Source of the DNA: Microbacteriaceae bacterium
Lineage (GTDB): Bacteria; Actinomycetota; Actinomycetes; Actinomycetales; Microbacteriaceae
Assembly (NCBI GenBank): GCA_025464995.1
Contig: JAODMO010000021.1
Span: 1 to 64,000, forward strand
Direction: 5' to 3'
Length of the DNA stretch: 64,000 bases
The notes beneath the pieces were generated by a model, which was given only the letters and a program-made list of their open reading frames with translations, was not told the DNA's origin and made no database searches. Every line of letters begins with the position of its first letter. The first letter of the stretch is position 1. The position numbers were made by a program, and so were the translations under genes. Of the stretch, positions 24,845-36,223 are shown in pieces.

Positions 24845-25024
24845 GGATCTTCTCCTCGTTGAGTGTCCGCCTCGTTGCGAACGCGATGATGCTGTTGAGC
24901 ACGGTAGCCACAGCACGCGTCCCGCCCGGTGTTTCGTAACTATTGGCCACAGATCGAGCCCGTGGATACGGGACTCGGCTGGCTGCCCGCCGCCGAGGGG
25001 CGCGACAATGGGGGAGTGAGAGCA

Positions 25025-26662
25025 ATGTCGCTTCGGTTCCAGCTCCTGCTGCTGCAGGCGCTCATCGTGTGCGCCGTGGTGCTCGCCACGGGCATCGTGG
25101 CCGCGAGTCTCTCCGAGCGGCAGGTGCGCGACGCCTTTCTCGACCGGATGATCGGCGTCGCGCAATCGGTCGCGACCCTTCCTGCCATCCGCGACGCCTT
25201 CGACGACGACGACCCTTCCGCCGTCATCCAGCCCGTCGCCGAGGTCATCCGCGAGGCCTCAGACGTGACGTACGTCGTGGTGACGGATGCCGTGGGCATC
25301 CGTTACTCGCACCCCGATGCGGCGCGCATCGGCGAGCGGGTGTCGACCGACCCCTCGGTGCCGCTCTCCGGAGAGATGTTCGTCGGGACGCAGACCGGCA
25401 CCCTCGGCGAGTCGTGGCGAGCGAAGGTGCCGGTGCGGTCGGCGCAGGGGGACGTGATCGGCACGGTGTCCGTCGGCATCCTCGAGTCGGCGGTGCGCGA
25501 CGACTTCCTCGGCGGCCTCGGCGGTCTCGTCGCGGCGCTCATCGCGTCGGCCGTTGTCGGCATCTTCGGCGCCGCATGGGTCACCGCCATCATCCGTCGT
25601 CGCATCTACCGCCTGGAGCCGAAGGAGATCGCGTCGCTCGTCGGCTCGCGCGAGACCATGCTGCATGGCATGAGCGAGGGTGTCATCAGCGTGGACGAGA
25701 GCGGCACGATCGCGCTCGTCAACGACGCGGCGCTCGAACTGCTCGATCTCGAGGACGACCGGCTGACCGGACGTCCGGCCGCCGACGTGCTCGACCCCTC
25801 CCTCGTGCGGGTGCTCGAGCGGGGAGAGGCCGGCGGCCAGCTCGTGCTCGCGGGCGAGCGCGTCCTCGTCGCCCGAAGCACCGGCACCGAGCTCGAGGGG
25901 CGCACGGTCGGAGCGACGCTGCTCGTGCGCGACCACACCGAGCTGCACCAGCTGCTGCGGGAGATGGACGGCGCGCAGTCTCTCACCAACGGCCTGCGCG
26001 CCCAGGCTCACGAGTTCGCCAACAAGCTGCACGTGATCTCGGGGTTGCTCGAGTTGGGGCTCGTCGACGATGCACGCGAATTCGTCGAGCGCACGAGTGC
26101 GGGCGGCGCCTTGCGGGTGCCGGGCGAGGACACGATCCGGGAGCTGCCGGAGCTCGGCGCGCTCCTGCTCGTCAAGACCAGCCACGGGCGCGAGCTCGGG
26201 ATGTCCATCGCCATCACGCCGTCGCCACCGTTGCCCGCCTCCTTGCGCGCGGATGCCGCGGCGACCCTGCGCGGTGACCTCGTGACGGTCGTGGGCAACC
26301 TCGTCGACAATGCCCTCGAGGCGTGTTCGGCGGGCAACCGCATAGACCTTGGCTTCGTCATCGACGACGATCGAGTGCGTGTGACCGTGGCGGACGACGG
26401 CAACGGAATACCCCCCGACCAGTTGGAGCGCGTCTTCCAGGCCGGGGTGTCGTCGAAGGTGCTGGCGGATGACGGCTCGGGAGTGAACTACCGGCGCAGG
26501 GGCATTGGGCTCACGCTCGTGCGGAGGACCGTGTTGCGCGCCGGCGGCACGGTGACCGCCGGGCGGTCGGTGCTCGGCGGTGCCCTGTTCACGGTCGAGC
26601 TGCCACTCGGCGACCTCGCGGCCGTGCAGCCCTTGCCGGTGTTCCCTGGAGCGCGAGCGTGA
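25025..26662 (+). CDS. CitA/DcuS-type sensor histidine kinase
   Basis: Periplasmic sensor plus PAS; NGLRAQAHEFANKLHVISGLLELG H-box; ATPase NLVDNALEA; divergent from tctCBA. Confidence 0.92.
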   Translation: MSLRFQLLLLQALIVCAVVLATGIVAASLSERQVRDAFLDRMIGVAQSVATLPAIRDAFDDDDPSAVIQPVAEVIREASDVTYVVVTDAVGIRYSHPDAARIGERVSTDPSVPLSGEMFVGTQTGTLGESWRAKVPVRSAQGDVIGTVSVGILESAVRDDFLGGLGGLVAALIASAVVGIFGAAWVTAIIRRRIYRLEPKEIASLVGSRETMLHGMSEGVISVDESGTIALVNDAALELLDLEDDRLTGRPAADVLDPSLVRVLERGEAGGQLVLAGERVLVARSTGTELEGRTVGATLLVRDHTELHQLLREMDGAQSLTNGLRAQAHEFANKLHVISGLLELGLVDDAREFVERTSAGGALRVPGEDTIRELPELGALLLVKTSHGRELGMSIAITPSPPLPASLRADAAATLRGDLVTVVGNLVDNALEACSAGNRIDLGFVIDDDRVRVTVADDGNGIPPDQLERVFQAGVSSKVLADDGSGVNYRRRGIGLTLVRRTVLRAGGTVTAGRSVLGGALFTVELPLGDLAAVQPLPVFPGARA

Positions 26663-27351
26663 CGGTCTCGGCTGCTCTCCGCACGATCATCGTCGACGAC
26701 GACATCGAGGTGGCGTCGCTGCACGCCCGCTTCGTGGCGGCGCATCCCGCGTTCTCGGTGGCCGCCACGGCGCACAACGGGCCCGCCGCGCTGCGCCTCA
26801 TCGCCGAGCACCGCCCCGACCTCGTGCTGCTCGACTTCGACCTCCCCGGCCTCTCGGGCCTCGAGGTGTTGCGCGACGTGCGCGCGCTCGGCGGCGTGCA
26901 ACCGGAGGTGATAGCGGTGACCGCGGCGCGCGACGTCGACAGCGTGCGCCAGGCGCGGAGTGCCGGCATCCAGCACTACCTCGTGAAGCCGTTCACCGCC
27001 GCCAACCTCAACGCGCGCCTCGACGACGTCGCCCGCGACCGGCTCGCGCTGGTGCAGTCGGGAACGCGCGACGAACTGGCACAGCGTGACATCGACGCAC
27101 TCATGCGCATAGGCTCCCGCCCACGCGCCCCGCTGCCGAAGGGGTTGAGCGGGGAGACCCTGGCCACGGTCGAGTCCGCGCTCGGCACCGCGCCGAACAG
27201 CTCGGCCGCGGAGATCGCCGAGCTCTCCGGACTGTCGCGGGTGAGCGCCCGGCGCTACCTGGAGTACCTCGTCACGGTGAACCGCGCGCTCAAGTCGCTC
27301 GACTACGCCACGGCGGGGCGCCCGTCGACGAGGTTCAGCGTGGCGGGCTGA
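26659..27351 (+). CDS. CitB/DcuR-type response regulator
   Basis: RTIIVDDDIEVASLHARFVAAH...LLDFDLPGLSGLEVLR...YLVKPF; GTG start overlapping the kinase stop by 4 bp. Confidence 0.92.
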   Translation: MTVSAALRTIIVDDDIEVASLHARFVAAHPAFSVAATAHNGPAALRLIAEHRPDLVLLDFDLPGLSGLEVLRDVRALGGVQPEVIAVTAARDVDSVRQARSAGIQHYLVKPFTAANLNARLDDVARDRLALVQSGTRDELAQRDIDALMRIGSRPRAPLPKGLSGETLATVESALGTAPNSSAAEIAELSGLSRVSARRYLEYLVTVNRALKSLDYATAGRPSTRFSVAG

Positions 27352-27730
27352 GCGACTTCCGGGTGGCGCCGTCGCCCGCGACCAGGACGAACGAGCCCGC
27401 GGCTCCTTCCCGCTCGATGAGCAGCGAGTCGCCGACGACTCGAGCCTCGAAGGCTTGACCCGGCGCGTCGGACACCCCTGTCTCCTGATCGCCCGAGGCG
27501 TCGAAGCCGCGGCATCCGGCGCTGCCGTGCAGGGTGCCGTTGGACGCGAAGTCGAGTTCGCCCTGGCCCTGCAACGGGAGGTCGCGGCCAGCGGTGGCGA
27601 CCTGGTCGAGCGTCCACGTCGACCCGACGAGGTCGGACGGCTTCGTGTCGCGGAGCGGCCGCCCCGGACGAGCGGCGCAGCCGCACAGCCGCATGACCCG
27701 GAACGCGATCGACAGGGCGAGTGCTCTCAC
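27335..27730 (-). CDS. META/HslJ-like small secreted protein
   Basis: LVGSTWTLDQVATAGRDLPLQGQGELDFASNGTLHGSAGCRGFDAS; GTG start after AGGAGGTCC. Confidence 0.6.
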   Translation of the reverse strand: MRALALSIAFRVMRLCGCAARPGRPLRDTKPSDLVGSTWTLDQVATAGRDLPLQGQGELDFASNGTLHGSAGCRGFDASGDQETGVSDAPGQAFEARVVGDSLLIEREGAAGSFVLVAGDGATRKSLSPPR

Positions 27731-27872
27731 GAATGGACCTCCTATCGGCAAAGACGTTCGACGCGACAGGAACGTTGGTCACTCCGCATCTGCGGTCGCG
27801 CCTCTCGGGCTGCGGTTAAGATGGAACGTCACTCGCGCGAGCCTCCGCCGGCTCCCCATCCCATGGAGTTCC

Positions 27873-28172
27873 ATGTCTGAATTAACGACCGACGTCGTCT
27901 CGCATCTCGCGCATCTCGCGCGCATCGCGTTGACGCCCGAAGAGATCGAGACGCTTTCGGGCGAGCTCGGCGTCATCCTCGACAACGTCGCGAAGGTGAG
28001 CGAGGTCGCGACCCCCGACGTGCCCATGACGAGCCACCCCATTCCCCTTGTGAACGTGTTCCGCCCCGACATCGCCGGCGAGACCCTCACGGCCGAGCAG
28101 GCGCTCGCCGGGGCCCCCGAGCACGACGGTGCGCGCTTCAAGGTCTCCGCGATCCTGGGCGAGGAGCAGTGA
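27873..28172 (+). CDS. gatC: Aspartyl/glutamyl-tRNA amidotransferase subunit C
   Basis: [39 protein letters not shown]. Confidence 0.95.
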   Translation: MSELTTDVVSHLAHLARIALTPEEIETLSGELGVILDNVAKVSEVATPDVPMTSHPIPLVNVFRPDIAGETLTAEQALAGAPEHDGARFKVSAILGEEQ

Positions 28173-29713
28173 CCATGACCCTCTTCACCCTCAGCGCCAG
28201 CGCGCTCGCCGGCAAGCTCGCGTCGGGCGAGGTCTCCTCCGTCGAGGCCACGCAGTCGCACCTCGACCGCATCGCGGCCGTCGACGGCGACGTGCACGCC
28301 TTCCTCCACATCTCCGACGCGGCCCTCGAGACGGCCGCCGCGGTCGACGCCAAGCGCGCCGCGGGCGAGAAACTCGGGCCCCTCGCCGGCGTGCCCGTAG
28401 CCATCAAGGACGTCTTGTGCACGATCGACATGCCGTCGACCGCGGGCAGCCGCATCCTCGAGGGCTGGGTGCCGCCGTACGACGCCACCGTCGTCGCTCG
28501 ACTCCGGGCGGCCAACCTCATCCCGCTCGGCAAGACGAACATGGACGAGTTCGCGATGGGGTCGAGCACCGAGCACTCCGCCTTCGGGCCCACCCACAAC
28601 CCGTGGGATCTCGAGCGCATCCCCGGAGGCTCGGGCGGCGGATCGGCCGCCGCGGTCGCCGCCTTCGAGGCGCCGCTCGCCCTCGGCTCCGACACCGGTG
28701 GCTCCATCCGCCAGCCCGCCGCCGTGACCGGCTCGGTCGGCGTCAAGCCCACGTACGGCGGGGTCTCCCGCTACGGCGCGATCGCGCTGGCCAGCTCGCT
28801 CGACCAGGTCGGCCCGGTCTCGCGCACAGTGCTCGACGCGGCTCTGCTCCACGACGTGATCGGCGGTCATGACCCGCGCGACTCCACCTCCCTCCGCGAC
28901 GAATGGCCGAGCTTCAGCGCCGCGGCTCTCGCGGGCCAGAAAGCCGAGAGCCTCACGGGACTCCGTGTCGGCGTCGTCAGGCAACTCGATGCTCCCGGCT
29001 TCCAGCACGGCGTGACGCAGCGCTTCCACGAGAGTCTCGAGACCCTCGCGGCGGCGGGCGCCGAGATCATCGAGGTCGATGCACCCAACTTCGAGTACGC
29101 GGTCGCCGCCTACTACCTGATCTTGCCCGCCGAGGCGTCGAGCAACCTCGCGAAGTTCGACTCCGTGCGTTTCGGGCTGCGGGTGAACCCTGTGGGGGGA
29201 GGGACGGTCGAAGACGTCATGGCCGCCACGCGCGAACAGGGCTTCGGACCCGAGGTCAAGCGCCGCATCATCCTCGGCACCTACGCGCTCAGCGCCGGCT
29301 ACTACGACGCCTACTACGGCAGCGCGCAGAAGGTGCGCACGCTCATCCAGAGCGACTTCGCCGCGGCCTTCGACAAGGTCGACGTGCTCGTCAGCCCCGC
29401 GGCGCCGACGACCGCGTTCAAGATCGGCGAGAAGATCGACGACCCGCTCGCGATGTACCTCAACGACGTCACGACGATCCCGGCGAACCTCGCCGGGATC
29501 CCCGGCATGAGCCTGCCCATCGGCCTCGCGCCCGAAGACGGGCTTCCCGTCGGCATCCAGATCATGGCTCCCGCCCGCGCCGATGCGCGCCTTTACGGGG
29601 TGGGCGCCACGCTCGAGCGACTGCTCGAGGAGAAGTGGGGCCACACCCTCATCAGCCGTGCCCCCGACCTGACCCAGACCGAGATGCGCGCCGCAACAGA
29701 AGGAGCCATCTGA
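28169..29713 (+). CDS. gatA: Aspartyl/glutamyl-tRNA amidotransferase subunit A
   Basis: Amidase signature [33 protein letters not shown]. Confidence 0.97.
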   Translation: MTMTLFTLSASALAGKLASGEVSSVEATQSHLDRIAAVDGDVHAFLHISDAALETAAAVDAKRAAGEKLGPLAGVPVAIKDVLCTIDMPSTAGSRILEGWVPPYDATVVARLRAANLIPLGKTNMDEFAMGSSTEHSAFGPTHNPWDLERIPGGSGGGSAAAVAAFEAPLALGSDTGGSIRQPAAVTGSVGVKPTYGGVSRYGAIALASSLDQVGPVSRTVLDAALLHDVIGGHDPRDSTSLRDEWPSFSAAALAGQKAESLTGLRVGVVRQLDAPGFQHGVTQRFHESLETLAAAGAEIIEVDAPNFEYAVAAYYLILPAEASSNLAKFDSVRFGLRVNPVGGGTVEDVMAATREQGFGPEVKRRIILGTYALSAGYYDAYYGSAQKVRTLIQSDFAAAFDKVDVLVSPAAPTTAFKIGEKIDDPLAMYLNDVTTIPANLAGIPGMSLPIGLAPEDGLPVGIQIMAPARADARLYGVGATLERLLEEKWGHTLISRAPDLTQTEMRAATEGAI

Positions 29714-31230
29714 TGGCCAAGGCCGAACTGATGGACTTCGACAAGGCACTCGAGCTCTTCGAGCCGGTGCTCGGCTTCGAGGTGCACATCGAGCTCAACA
29801 CGAAGACCAAGATGTTCTCGGACGCGCCCAACCCGGCCAACTCCGAGAACCAGGGCGCCGAGCCGAACACGCAGATCACCCCCGTCGACCTCGGGCTCCC
29901 GGGCAGCCTTCCGGTAGTGAACGAGCAGGCGGTGAAGTTCGCGATCAGCCTCGGGCTGGCGCTCGGTTGCGAGATCGCACCCTCCAGCCGCTTCGCGCGC
30001 AAGAACTACTTCTACCCCGACCTCGCGAAGAACTACCAGATCAGCCAGTCGGACGAGCCGATCGCCCACGACGGCAACGTCGAGGTCGAGCTGCCGAACG
30101 GCAAGGTCTTCCAGGTCTCCATCGAGCGCGCCCACATGGAGGAGGATGCCGGCAAGCTCACGCACGTCGGCGGTGCGACCGGTCGCATCCAGGGCGCCGA
30201 GTACTCGCTCGTCGACTACAACCGCGCGGGCGTTCCCCTCGTCGAGATCGTCACCAACATCATCTACGGCGCCGAGGGCGACGCACCCGAGCTGGCGAAG
30301 GCGTACGTCTCGACGATCCGCGACATCGCGACGGCGCTCGGCATCTCCGAGGCGAAGATGGAGCGCGGAAACCTGCGCTGCGACGCCAACATCTCCCTGT
30401 CGCCCCGCGGATCCGGCAAGCTCGGCACCCGCACGGAGACCAAGAACGTCAACTCGCTGCGCAGCGTCGAGCGCGCCATCCGCTACGAGATCCAGCGCCA
30501 GGCGGCCATCCTCGCGAAGGGCGGCACCATCACGCAGGAGACGCGGCACTGGCACGAAGACACCGGCGTGACGAGCGCCGGGCGTCCGAAGAGCGACGCC
30601 GACGACTACCGCTACTTCCCCGAGCCCGACCTGCTGCCCGTGCAGCCGAGTGTCGAGCTCATCGAGGAGTTGCGCGCCGCGCTTCCCGAGGCTCCCGCGG
30701 TGCGTCGTCGCCGCCTCAAGGAGGCGTGGAGCTTCACCGATCTCGAGTTCCAGGACGTGCTCAACTCCGGCCTGCTCGTCGAGGTGGAGGAGACGGTGGC
30801 CGCCGGTGCCGCGCCCGCCCAGGCGCGCAAGTGGTGGACGGGCGAGATCGCGCGCCTCGCCAACGCGGCCGGTGTCGACGCGTCATCCCTCGTGTCGCCC
30901 CTGCACGTGTCGTTGCTCATCGCGATGATCGAGAACGGCGAGCTGACCGACCGGCTCGCGCGCCAGGTGCTTGAGGGGGTCGTGGCCGGCGAGGGCAGCC
31001 CCGCCGATGTCACGAAGGCCCGTGGGCTCGTGGTCGTGTCCGACGACGGCCCGCTCATCGCGGCGATCGACGAGGCGCTCGCGGCCCAGCCCGACGTGCT
31101 CGAGAAGATCCGCGACGGCAAGGTGCAGGCCGCGGGCGCCGTCATCGGCGCGGTCATGAAGGCCATGCGGGGCACGGCGGATGCCGCGCGCGTCCGCGAG
31201 CTCGTGCTGGAGCGGGCGCAGCAGCAGTAG
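29713..31230 (+). CDS. gatB: Aspartyl/glutamyl-tRNA amidotransferase subunit B
   Basis: [25 protein letters not shown]...[14 protein letters not shown]...[15 protein letters not shown]. Confidence 0.97.
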   Translation: MAKAELMDFDKALELFEPVLGFEVHIELNTKTKMFSDAPNPANSENQGAEPNTQITPVDLGLPGSLPVVNEQAVKFAISLGLALGCEIAPSSRFARKNYFYPDLAKNYQISQSDEPIAHDGNVEVELPNGKVFQVSIERAHMEEDAGKLTHVGGATGRIQGAEYSLVDYNRAGVPLVEIVTNIIYGAEGDAPELAKAYVSTIRDIATALGISEAKMERGNLRCDANISLSPRGSGKLGTRTETKNVNSLRSVERAIRYEIQRQAAILAKGGTITQETRHWHEDTGVTSAGRPKSDADDYRYFPEPDLLPVQPSVELIEELRAALPEAPAVRRRRLKEAWSFTDLEFQDVLNSGLLVEVEETVAAGAAPAQARKWWTGEIARLANAAGVDASSLVSPLHVSLLIAMIENGELTDRLARQVLEGVVAGEGSPADVTKARGLVVVSDDGPLIAAIDEALAAQPDVLEKIRDGKVQAAGAVIGAVMKAMRGTADAARVRELVLERAQQQ

Positions 31231-31257
31231 CCGGCGTCGCGCGCGGCATCCGACAAC

Positions 31258-32280
31258 TCAAGCGAGGTCTCGGTGTCGCTGCGCGATGGCTGCGGCACCG
31301 TAGGGATAGTCGGAGACGACGGGCGCGCTCACCTCGGTCAGCAGCCGCAGCTGCGCGGAGTCGAGCGAGACAGACGCCGCCCCCAGATTGTCCGAGAGCT
31401 GCTCGACGCTGCGCGCGCCCAGGATGACGGACGTCACGGCGGGCTGCGCCTCGAGCCACGCGAGAGCCACCTGGGCGGATGTCGCGCCCAGCTGCTTTGC
31501 GACGTCGGCCACGGCGTCGATGATCCGCCACGTGCGAGCCTGCTCGTTGCGCGGCCCCCACGCCTCCATGCCGCGTTCGGGATCCTCGCCCAGTCGCGTC
31601 GAGCCGGTTGGATCGGTGTCACGCCGGTACTTCCCCGTCAGCCAGCCGCCGCCGAGCGGTGACCAGGGCAGCAGGCCCATGTCGGCGTCGATGGCCGCCG
31701 GCACGATCTCCGACTCGATCTCCCGCACGAGCAGGTTGTACTGCGGCTGAAGCGTGACCGGGGGAGCGAACCCGCACGACTTCGCGACATGAACCGCCTT
31801 CGTCAGCTGCCAGCCGAGGAAATTCGAGAAGCCGTAGTACCCGATCTTGCCCGCGCGGATGGCATCGTCGAGGAAGCGCAGCGACTCCTCGAGCGGCGTC
31901 AGGGCGTCCCACGCGTGCAACTGATACAGGTCGACATGCTCGGTACCGAGGCGACGCAACGAGTCGTCGAGAGCCCGGGCCAGGTGGCGGCGGCTCGTTC
32001 CACGGTCGTTCGCGTCTGTTCCCATCGCGAACCGACCCTTGGTCGCGAGCACCAGCTGCTCACGTTCGGAGGGATGAGCGGCGAGCCAGCTGCCGATGAT
32101 CTCCTCCGACACCCCGGCGCTGTAGACATCCGCCGTGTCGACGAACGTGCCGCCGGACTCGACGAAGGTGTCGAGCAGGTCGTGGGATGTCGCCTCGTCG
32201 GCCTCCGAGCCGAACGTCATGGTGCCGAGCGCGTAGGTCGAGACGACCGCTCCGCTGTTTCCGAGAGTGCGATAGTGCAT
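31258..32280 (-). CDS. Aldo/keto reductase
   Basis: MHYRTLGNSGAVVSTYALGTMTFGSEADEATSHDLLDTFVESGGTFVDTADVYS. Confidence 0.93.
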   Translation of the reverse strand: MHYRTLGNSGAVVSTYALGTMTFGSEADEATSHDLLDTFVESGGTFVDTADVYSAGVSEEIIGSWLAAHPSEREQLVLATKGRFAMGTDANDRGTSRRHLARALDDSLRRLGTEHVDLYQLHAWDALTPLEESLRFLDDAIRAGKIGYYGFSNFLGWQLTKAVHVAKSCGFAPPVTLQPQYNLLVREIESEIVPAAIDADMGLLPWSPLGGGWLTGKYRRDTDPTGSTRLGEDPERGMEAWGPRNEQARTWRIIDAVADVAKQLGATSAQVALAWLEAQPAVTSVILGARSVEQLSDNLGAASVSLDSAQLRLLTEVSAPVVSDYPYGAAAIAQRHRDLA

Positions 32281-32308
32281 GCGGGGTTCCTCTTCCTGTG
32301 TCGAGACG

Positions 32309-35300
32309 TTATGGCTGAAGTTGTGCACCCGCGGAACGAGAGACCCGCAGGGTGACGATCTGGAAGGCACGAAGAGCGAGCCGGACCCCGGTTCCGTCTT
32401 CGGACTGTACTGCGTCGGGCGAGACCGCTCTCTCGAGGAGATCCGTCTCGATGACCGAGCCTGTGGCCAGGCCGAAGCGCACCGCGCCGGTGGTGCGAGA
32501 ACCGCGCGCTTCGTAAAGCCGAACGATGATGTCGCCCGACCTGTCCTCGGCGAGCTTGACCGCTTCGATCACGATCGACGGGTTCTCGCTCACGATGAGC
32601 GGCTCGAGGGCCGATCCGCTGGCTTCGCGGAGAGGGAGGTTGATGCGGTACCCCTCGTCCACGGCGCCCAGCACGTCGGGGCTGAGCCCGATCGACGTGC
32701 GCAGCGTGTGCACCCCCTGGTCGGCGGTCGGGTCGGGGAACGTCGGCGCGCGAAGCAGCGACTCGCGCACCGTCGTCGTCGTGCCGCCGCCGTCGCGGGT
32801 GCGTCGGGTGATGTCGTGGCCGTACGTTGAGTCGTTGGCCACGACCACGCCGAAACCGGGCTCGCCCACGAACACCCACCGGTGGGCGCATGTCTCGAAT
32901 CGTGCCGAGTCCCACGAGGTGTTCGCGTGGGTGGGGCGGTAGACGTGGCCGAACTGGATCTCCGACGCGGCCCGGTCGGTGTGCACGTCGAGCGGGAAGG
33001 CGAGCTTGAGCAGCTTCTGCCGCTCGTGCCAGTCGACGGTCGTCACGATGTCGAGCGACGACTGGCGCGGTGCGAGGCTGATCTCCTGGGAGACCGTGGA
33101 TGATCCGAAGGAGCGGCGCACGCGCACGGTGGCCGATCCCGAGCCATTCGACACGAGTTCGACCGAGTCGGCCTCGACCAGCTCGGTGCCGTTGCGCTGG
33201 TAGTGCTCGTCGAGGTCCCATGCATCCCACTGTGTCGGGGTGTCGCGGAAGAGCTGCAGCACGTTTCCCCGGGCTCCCTCGGGAATCGCCTCGCGACCCG
33301 TGGCGACATCGACGAGGGATGTGAGCAGCCCGCGGTCGTCGATGACCGCGCGCACGACGCCGTTCTCGAGTGTGAACCCTCCGCCGAGCGGCTCGGCGCT
33401 GGCTGGTTCCGCGTCGGCCACCGGTGCCGCCGAGAGAGCCGGCACGCCCGCGACGGCGAACGGTGATGCGTTGAAGCTCACCGGGTCGCCGCCATCGGGC
33501 CCCGCGAGGGCGGCTATGGAGTGCGAGATCACGTCTTCCAGCTCCACTGCCACTGCGGCGTGGGCGGCTTCGGCGACCTGGTGCACCCAGGCGATCGACG
33601 TGCCGGGCAGGATGTCGTGGAATTGATTCAAGAGCACCGTCTCCCACACGGCCGTGAGCCGGTCGTACGGGTAGACGGCTCCCGACCTGACATTGGCGGT
33701 GGTCGCCCACAACTCCGCCTCCCTCAGCAGGTGTTCGCTGCGTCGATTCCCGGCCTTCGTGTTGGCCTGCGAGGTGTAGGTGCCGCGATGGAACTCGAGG
33801 TACAGCTCTCCCGACCACACGGGCGGTGTGGGGTACGACCTCTCCGCCTCTTCGAAGAAGGCGAGCGGTGTCGCGATGCGAACGGTCGGCGAACCCTCCA
33901 GCGAGCGAGTGCGCTCGGCCGCCGCGAGCATCTCGCGGGTCGGGCCGCCACCACCATCCCCGAAGCCGAATGGAACGAGGGACACGTTGGAGGCGCCCTT
34001 CTCGTTGTACTGGCGCTGCGCGCGCGCGAGCTCTTGGCCCGAGAGCACGGAGTTGTAGGTGTCGACCGGGGGGAAGTGGGTGAACACCTGCGTTCCGTCG
34101 ATGCCCTCCCACGAGAACGTGTGGTGGGGCATCACATTCGTCTCGTTCCAACTGATCTTCTGGGTGAGGAAGTACTTCGACCCCGCTGCCGTCACGATCT
34201 GCGGCAGGGCGGCGGTGTACCCGAACGAGTCGGGAAGCCACACCTCGAGGGGCTCGATGCCGAATTCGCGCATGAAGAAGGTCTTGCCCGCGAGCAGCTG
34301 CCGCGCCAGCGCCTCTCCGCCGGGCATGTTGGTGTCTGACTCGACCCACATTCCACCGACCGGCACGAACCGGCCCTCGACGGCACGCTCGCGGATCCGC
34401 TCGAAGAGCTGTGGGTAGTGCTGCTTCATCCACGAGTACTGCTGCGCGGAGGAACACGCGAAGATGAAGTCCGGGTCTTCGTCCATCAGGTGCAGCACGT
34501 TGGAGAACGTGCGGGCACACTTGCGAATGGTCTCACGCACCGGCCAGAGCCATGCCGAATCGATGTGCGCGTGACCCACGGCGACGATGCGGTGAGCGCT
34601 CGCATACGCGGGCTGTGCGAGGACGGGGGCGAGGATGCCTCGGCCGACCCCCGCGGTGCCGCTGATGTCGTCCGGGTCCATCCGGTCGGTGACCTGCTCG
34701 AGTGCTCGCAGGATCTCCGCTGTGCGCGGCAGGTCCTCACCCAGCTCCTCCATGAGGCCGAACAGCGTCCAGACGTCGCGGTCGAGATTCCACACCTCGA
34801 GGTCGAGGAGAGCCACGTCGAGTCGGCGCAGCCGGTAGATGGGATCGGTGCCGGCGGTGGCCTTGTCGCCCACCGCCGTGGGCTGGAATGCCCAGTCGCT
34901 GCCGACGTCGGGATTCGACGCCGCCTCGATGTACACGTCGATCGTGCCGCCGGGCCCCACTGTGAGCGGAACGTAGTTGTTGAGAGGCTCGATGGCCTTC
35001 AGGATGTCTCCCTCGGGGTCGAAGACGAGTCCCTCGGCCTGGAACCCTGGTTGACCGGAGAGAAAGCCGAGGTCGACCAGCAGCTCGGTGCGGGTCTCGA
35101 GGGCGTCGAAGTCGGCCCACTGCGCCGGAACGACGCCCGTGACGTGAAACCACGTTGTGCCCCATGGCTTGCCCCACGATTGACCGACGGCGAATGGGAC
35201 GAATTCCTGGTCGACGGCCTCCGCGAACGGCACCGGTTCGTCGGGCACCTCCCAGGCAGACACGGAGAGCGGGGCCGAGGTGCGATACACAGCGGGCGAC

Positions 35301-35359
35301 ACCCGCTCGCTGAGAAAGCGGCGGACGCGAGCGCGGATGAGGACAGAGTTGTTGTGCAC
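32309..35359 (-). CDS. GH38 alpha-mannosidase
   Basis: AVGHAHIDSAWLWPVRETIRKCARTFSN, QYSWMKQHYPQLF, GGMWVESDTNMPGGEALARQ, LPDSFGYTAALPQI. Confidence 0.94.
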   Translation of the reverse strand: MHNNSVLIRARVRRFLSERVSPAVYRTSAPLSVSAWEVPDEPVPFAEAVDQEFVPFAVGQSWGKPWGTTWFHVTGVVPAQWADFDALETRTELLVDLGFLSGQPGFQAEGLVFDPEGDILKAIEPLNNYVPLTVGPGGTIDVYIEAASNPDVGSDWAFQPTAVGDKATAGTDPIYRLRRLDVALLDLEVWNLDRDVWTLFGLMEELGEDLPRTAEILRALEQVTDRMDPDDISGTAGVGRGILAPVLAQPAYASAHRIVAVGHAHIDSAWLWPVRETIRKCARTFSNVLHLMDEDPDFIFACSSAQQYSWMKQHYPQLFERIRERAVEGRFVPVGGMWVESDTNMPGGEALARQLLAGKTFFMREFGIEPLEVWLPDSFGYTAALPQIVTAAGSKYFLTQKISWNETNVMPHHTFSWEGIDGTQVFTHFPPVDTYNSVLSGQELARAQRQYNEKGASNVSLVPFGFGDGGGGPTREMLAAAERTRSLEGSPTVRIATPLAFFEEAERSYPTPPVWSGELYLEFHRGTYTSQANTKAGNRRSEHLLREAELWATTANVRSGAVYPYDRLTAVWETVLLNQFHDILPGTSIAWVHQVAEAAHAAVAVELEDVISHSIAALAGPDGGDPVSFNASPFAVAGVPALSAAPVADAEPASAEPLGGGFTLENGVVRAVIDDRGLLTSLVDVATGREAIPEGARGNVLQLFRDTPTQWDAWDLDEHYQRNGTELVEADSVELVSNGSGSATVRVRRSFGSSTVSQEISLAPRQSSLDIVTTVDWHERQKLLKLAFPLDVHTDRAASEIQFGHVYRPTHANTSWDSARFETCAHRWVFVGEPGFGVVVANDSTYGHDITRRTRDGGGTTTTVRESLLRAPTFPDPTADQGVHTLRTSIGLSPDVLGAVDEGYRINLPLREASGSALEPLIVSENPSIVIEAVKLAEDRSGDIIVRLYEARGSRTTGAVRFGLATGSVIETDLLERAVSPDAVQSEDGTGVRLALRAFQIVTLRVSRSAGAQLQP

Positions 35360-35385
35360 GGTGGAGCTCCTTGCGGTGGTGGTGG

Positions 35386-36222
35386 TCAGCCCTTGACGGC
35401 GCCGGCCATGGCTGATGATCCCCCGAGCACGCGCGATACGAAGACGTAGAGCGTGATTACCGGGAGGGAATAGAGGAGGGAGAACGCCGCGAGTTGGCCA
35501 TAGGCCACCGTGCCGTATTGCCCGAAGAACGCGAAGATGCTCACGGCGGCCGGAAGCTTCTCGGGTGACAGCAGCAGCACGAACGGCACGAAGAAGTTGC
35601 CCCATGCTCCGATGAACACGAAGATGAAGACCACCGCGAGCCCGGGCCGCATGAGCGGGATGACGATGCGCGTGAGGGTCTCGAGCATGGATGCGCCATC
35701 CATCCACGCGGCCTCCTCCAAGGTCACCGGAACGCTGTCCATGAAATTCTTCGTCATGTAGATCGCGATCGGCAGGCTCGTCGCCGCGAGGAAGAGCGTC
35801 GCTCCGAGCAGTGAGTCGATGAGATTGAACGCCACGAACAGGGCGTACACGGGAACCATCATGGCGGTTATGGGCAGGCAGGTGCCGAAGAGGACGCCGT
35901 AGAGGAACGGCTTGTTCACACGCATCCTGTACCGCGACAGCGGGTAGGCGGCGAGCACAGCGACGCTCACCGTGATGAGCGCACAGCCACCGGCGAGGAA
36001 CACACTGTTCAGGAGGGGCACGAACGCCGTCTCGGGCGTCATCACGTCGATGAAGTTCTGCAAGGAGAAAGTCTCCGGCAGCTTGATCGAGAGTGTGGCG
36101 CGGGTATCGACGGAGGCGAGCGCCAGCCAGACGAGCGGCAGGGCGAACGCAGCGGTGACGAGCAGCAGCACCGCGTTCGAGGCGAGCTTCATCGAGCGCC
36201 TGCTTGGTGATGTCATTCCCAT
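35386..36222 (-). CDS. Carbohydrate ABC transporter permease (MalG-type)
   Basis: VTLEEAAWMDGASMLETLTRIVIPLMRPGLA EAA loop. Confidence 0.93.
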   Translation of the reverse strand: MGMTSPSRRSMKLASNAVLLLVTAAFALPLVWLALASVDTRATLSIKLPETFSLQNFIDVMTPETAFVPLLNSVFLAGGCALITVSVAVLAAYPLSRYRMRVNKPFLYGVLFGTCLPITAMMVPVYALFVAFNLIDSLLGATLFLAATSLPIAIYMTKNFMDSVPVTLEEAAWMDGASMLETLTRIVIPLMRPGLAVVFIFVFIGAWGNFFVPFVLLLSPEKLPAAVSIFAFFGQYGTVAYGQLAAFSLLYSLPVITLYVFVSRVLGGSSAMAGAVKG

Positions 36223-36223
36223 G

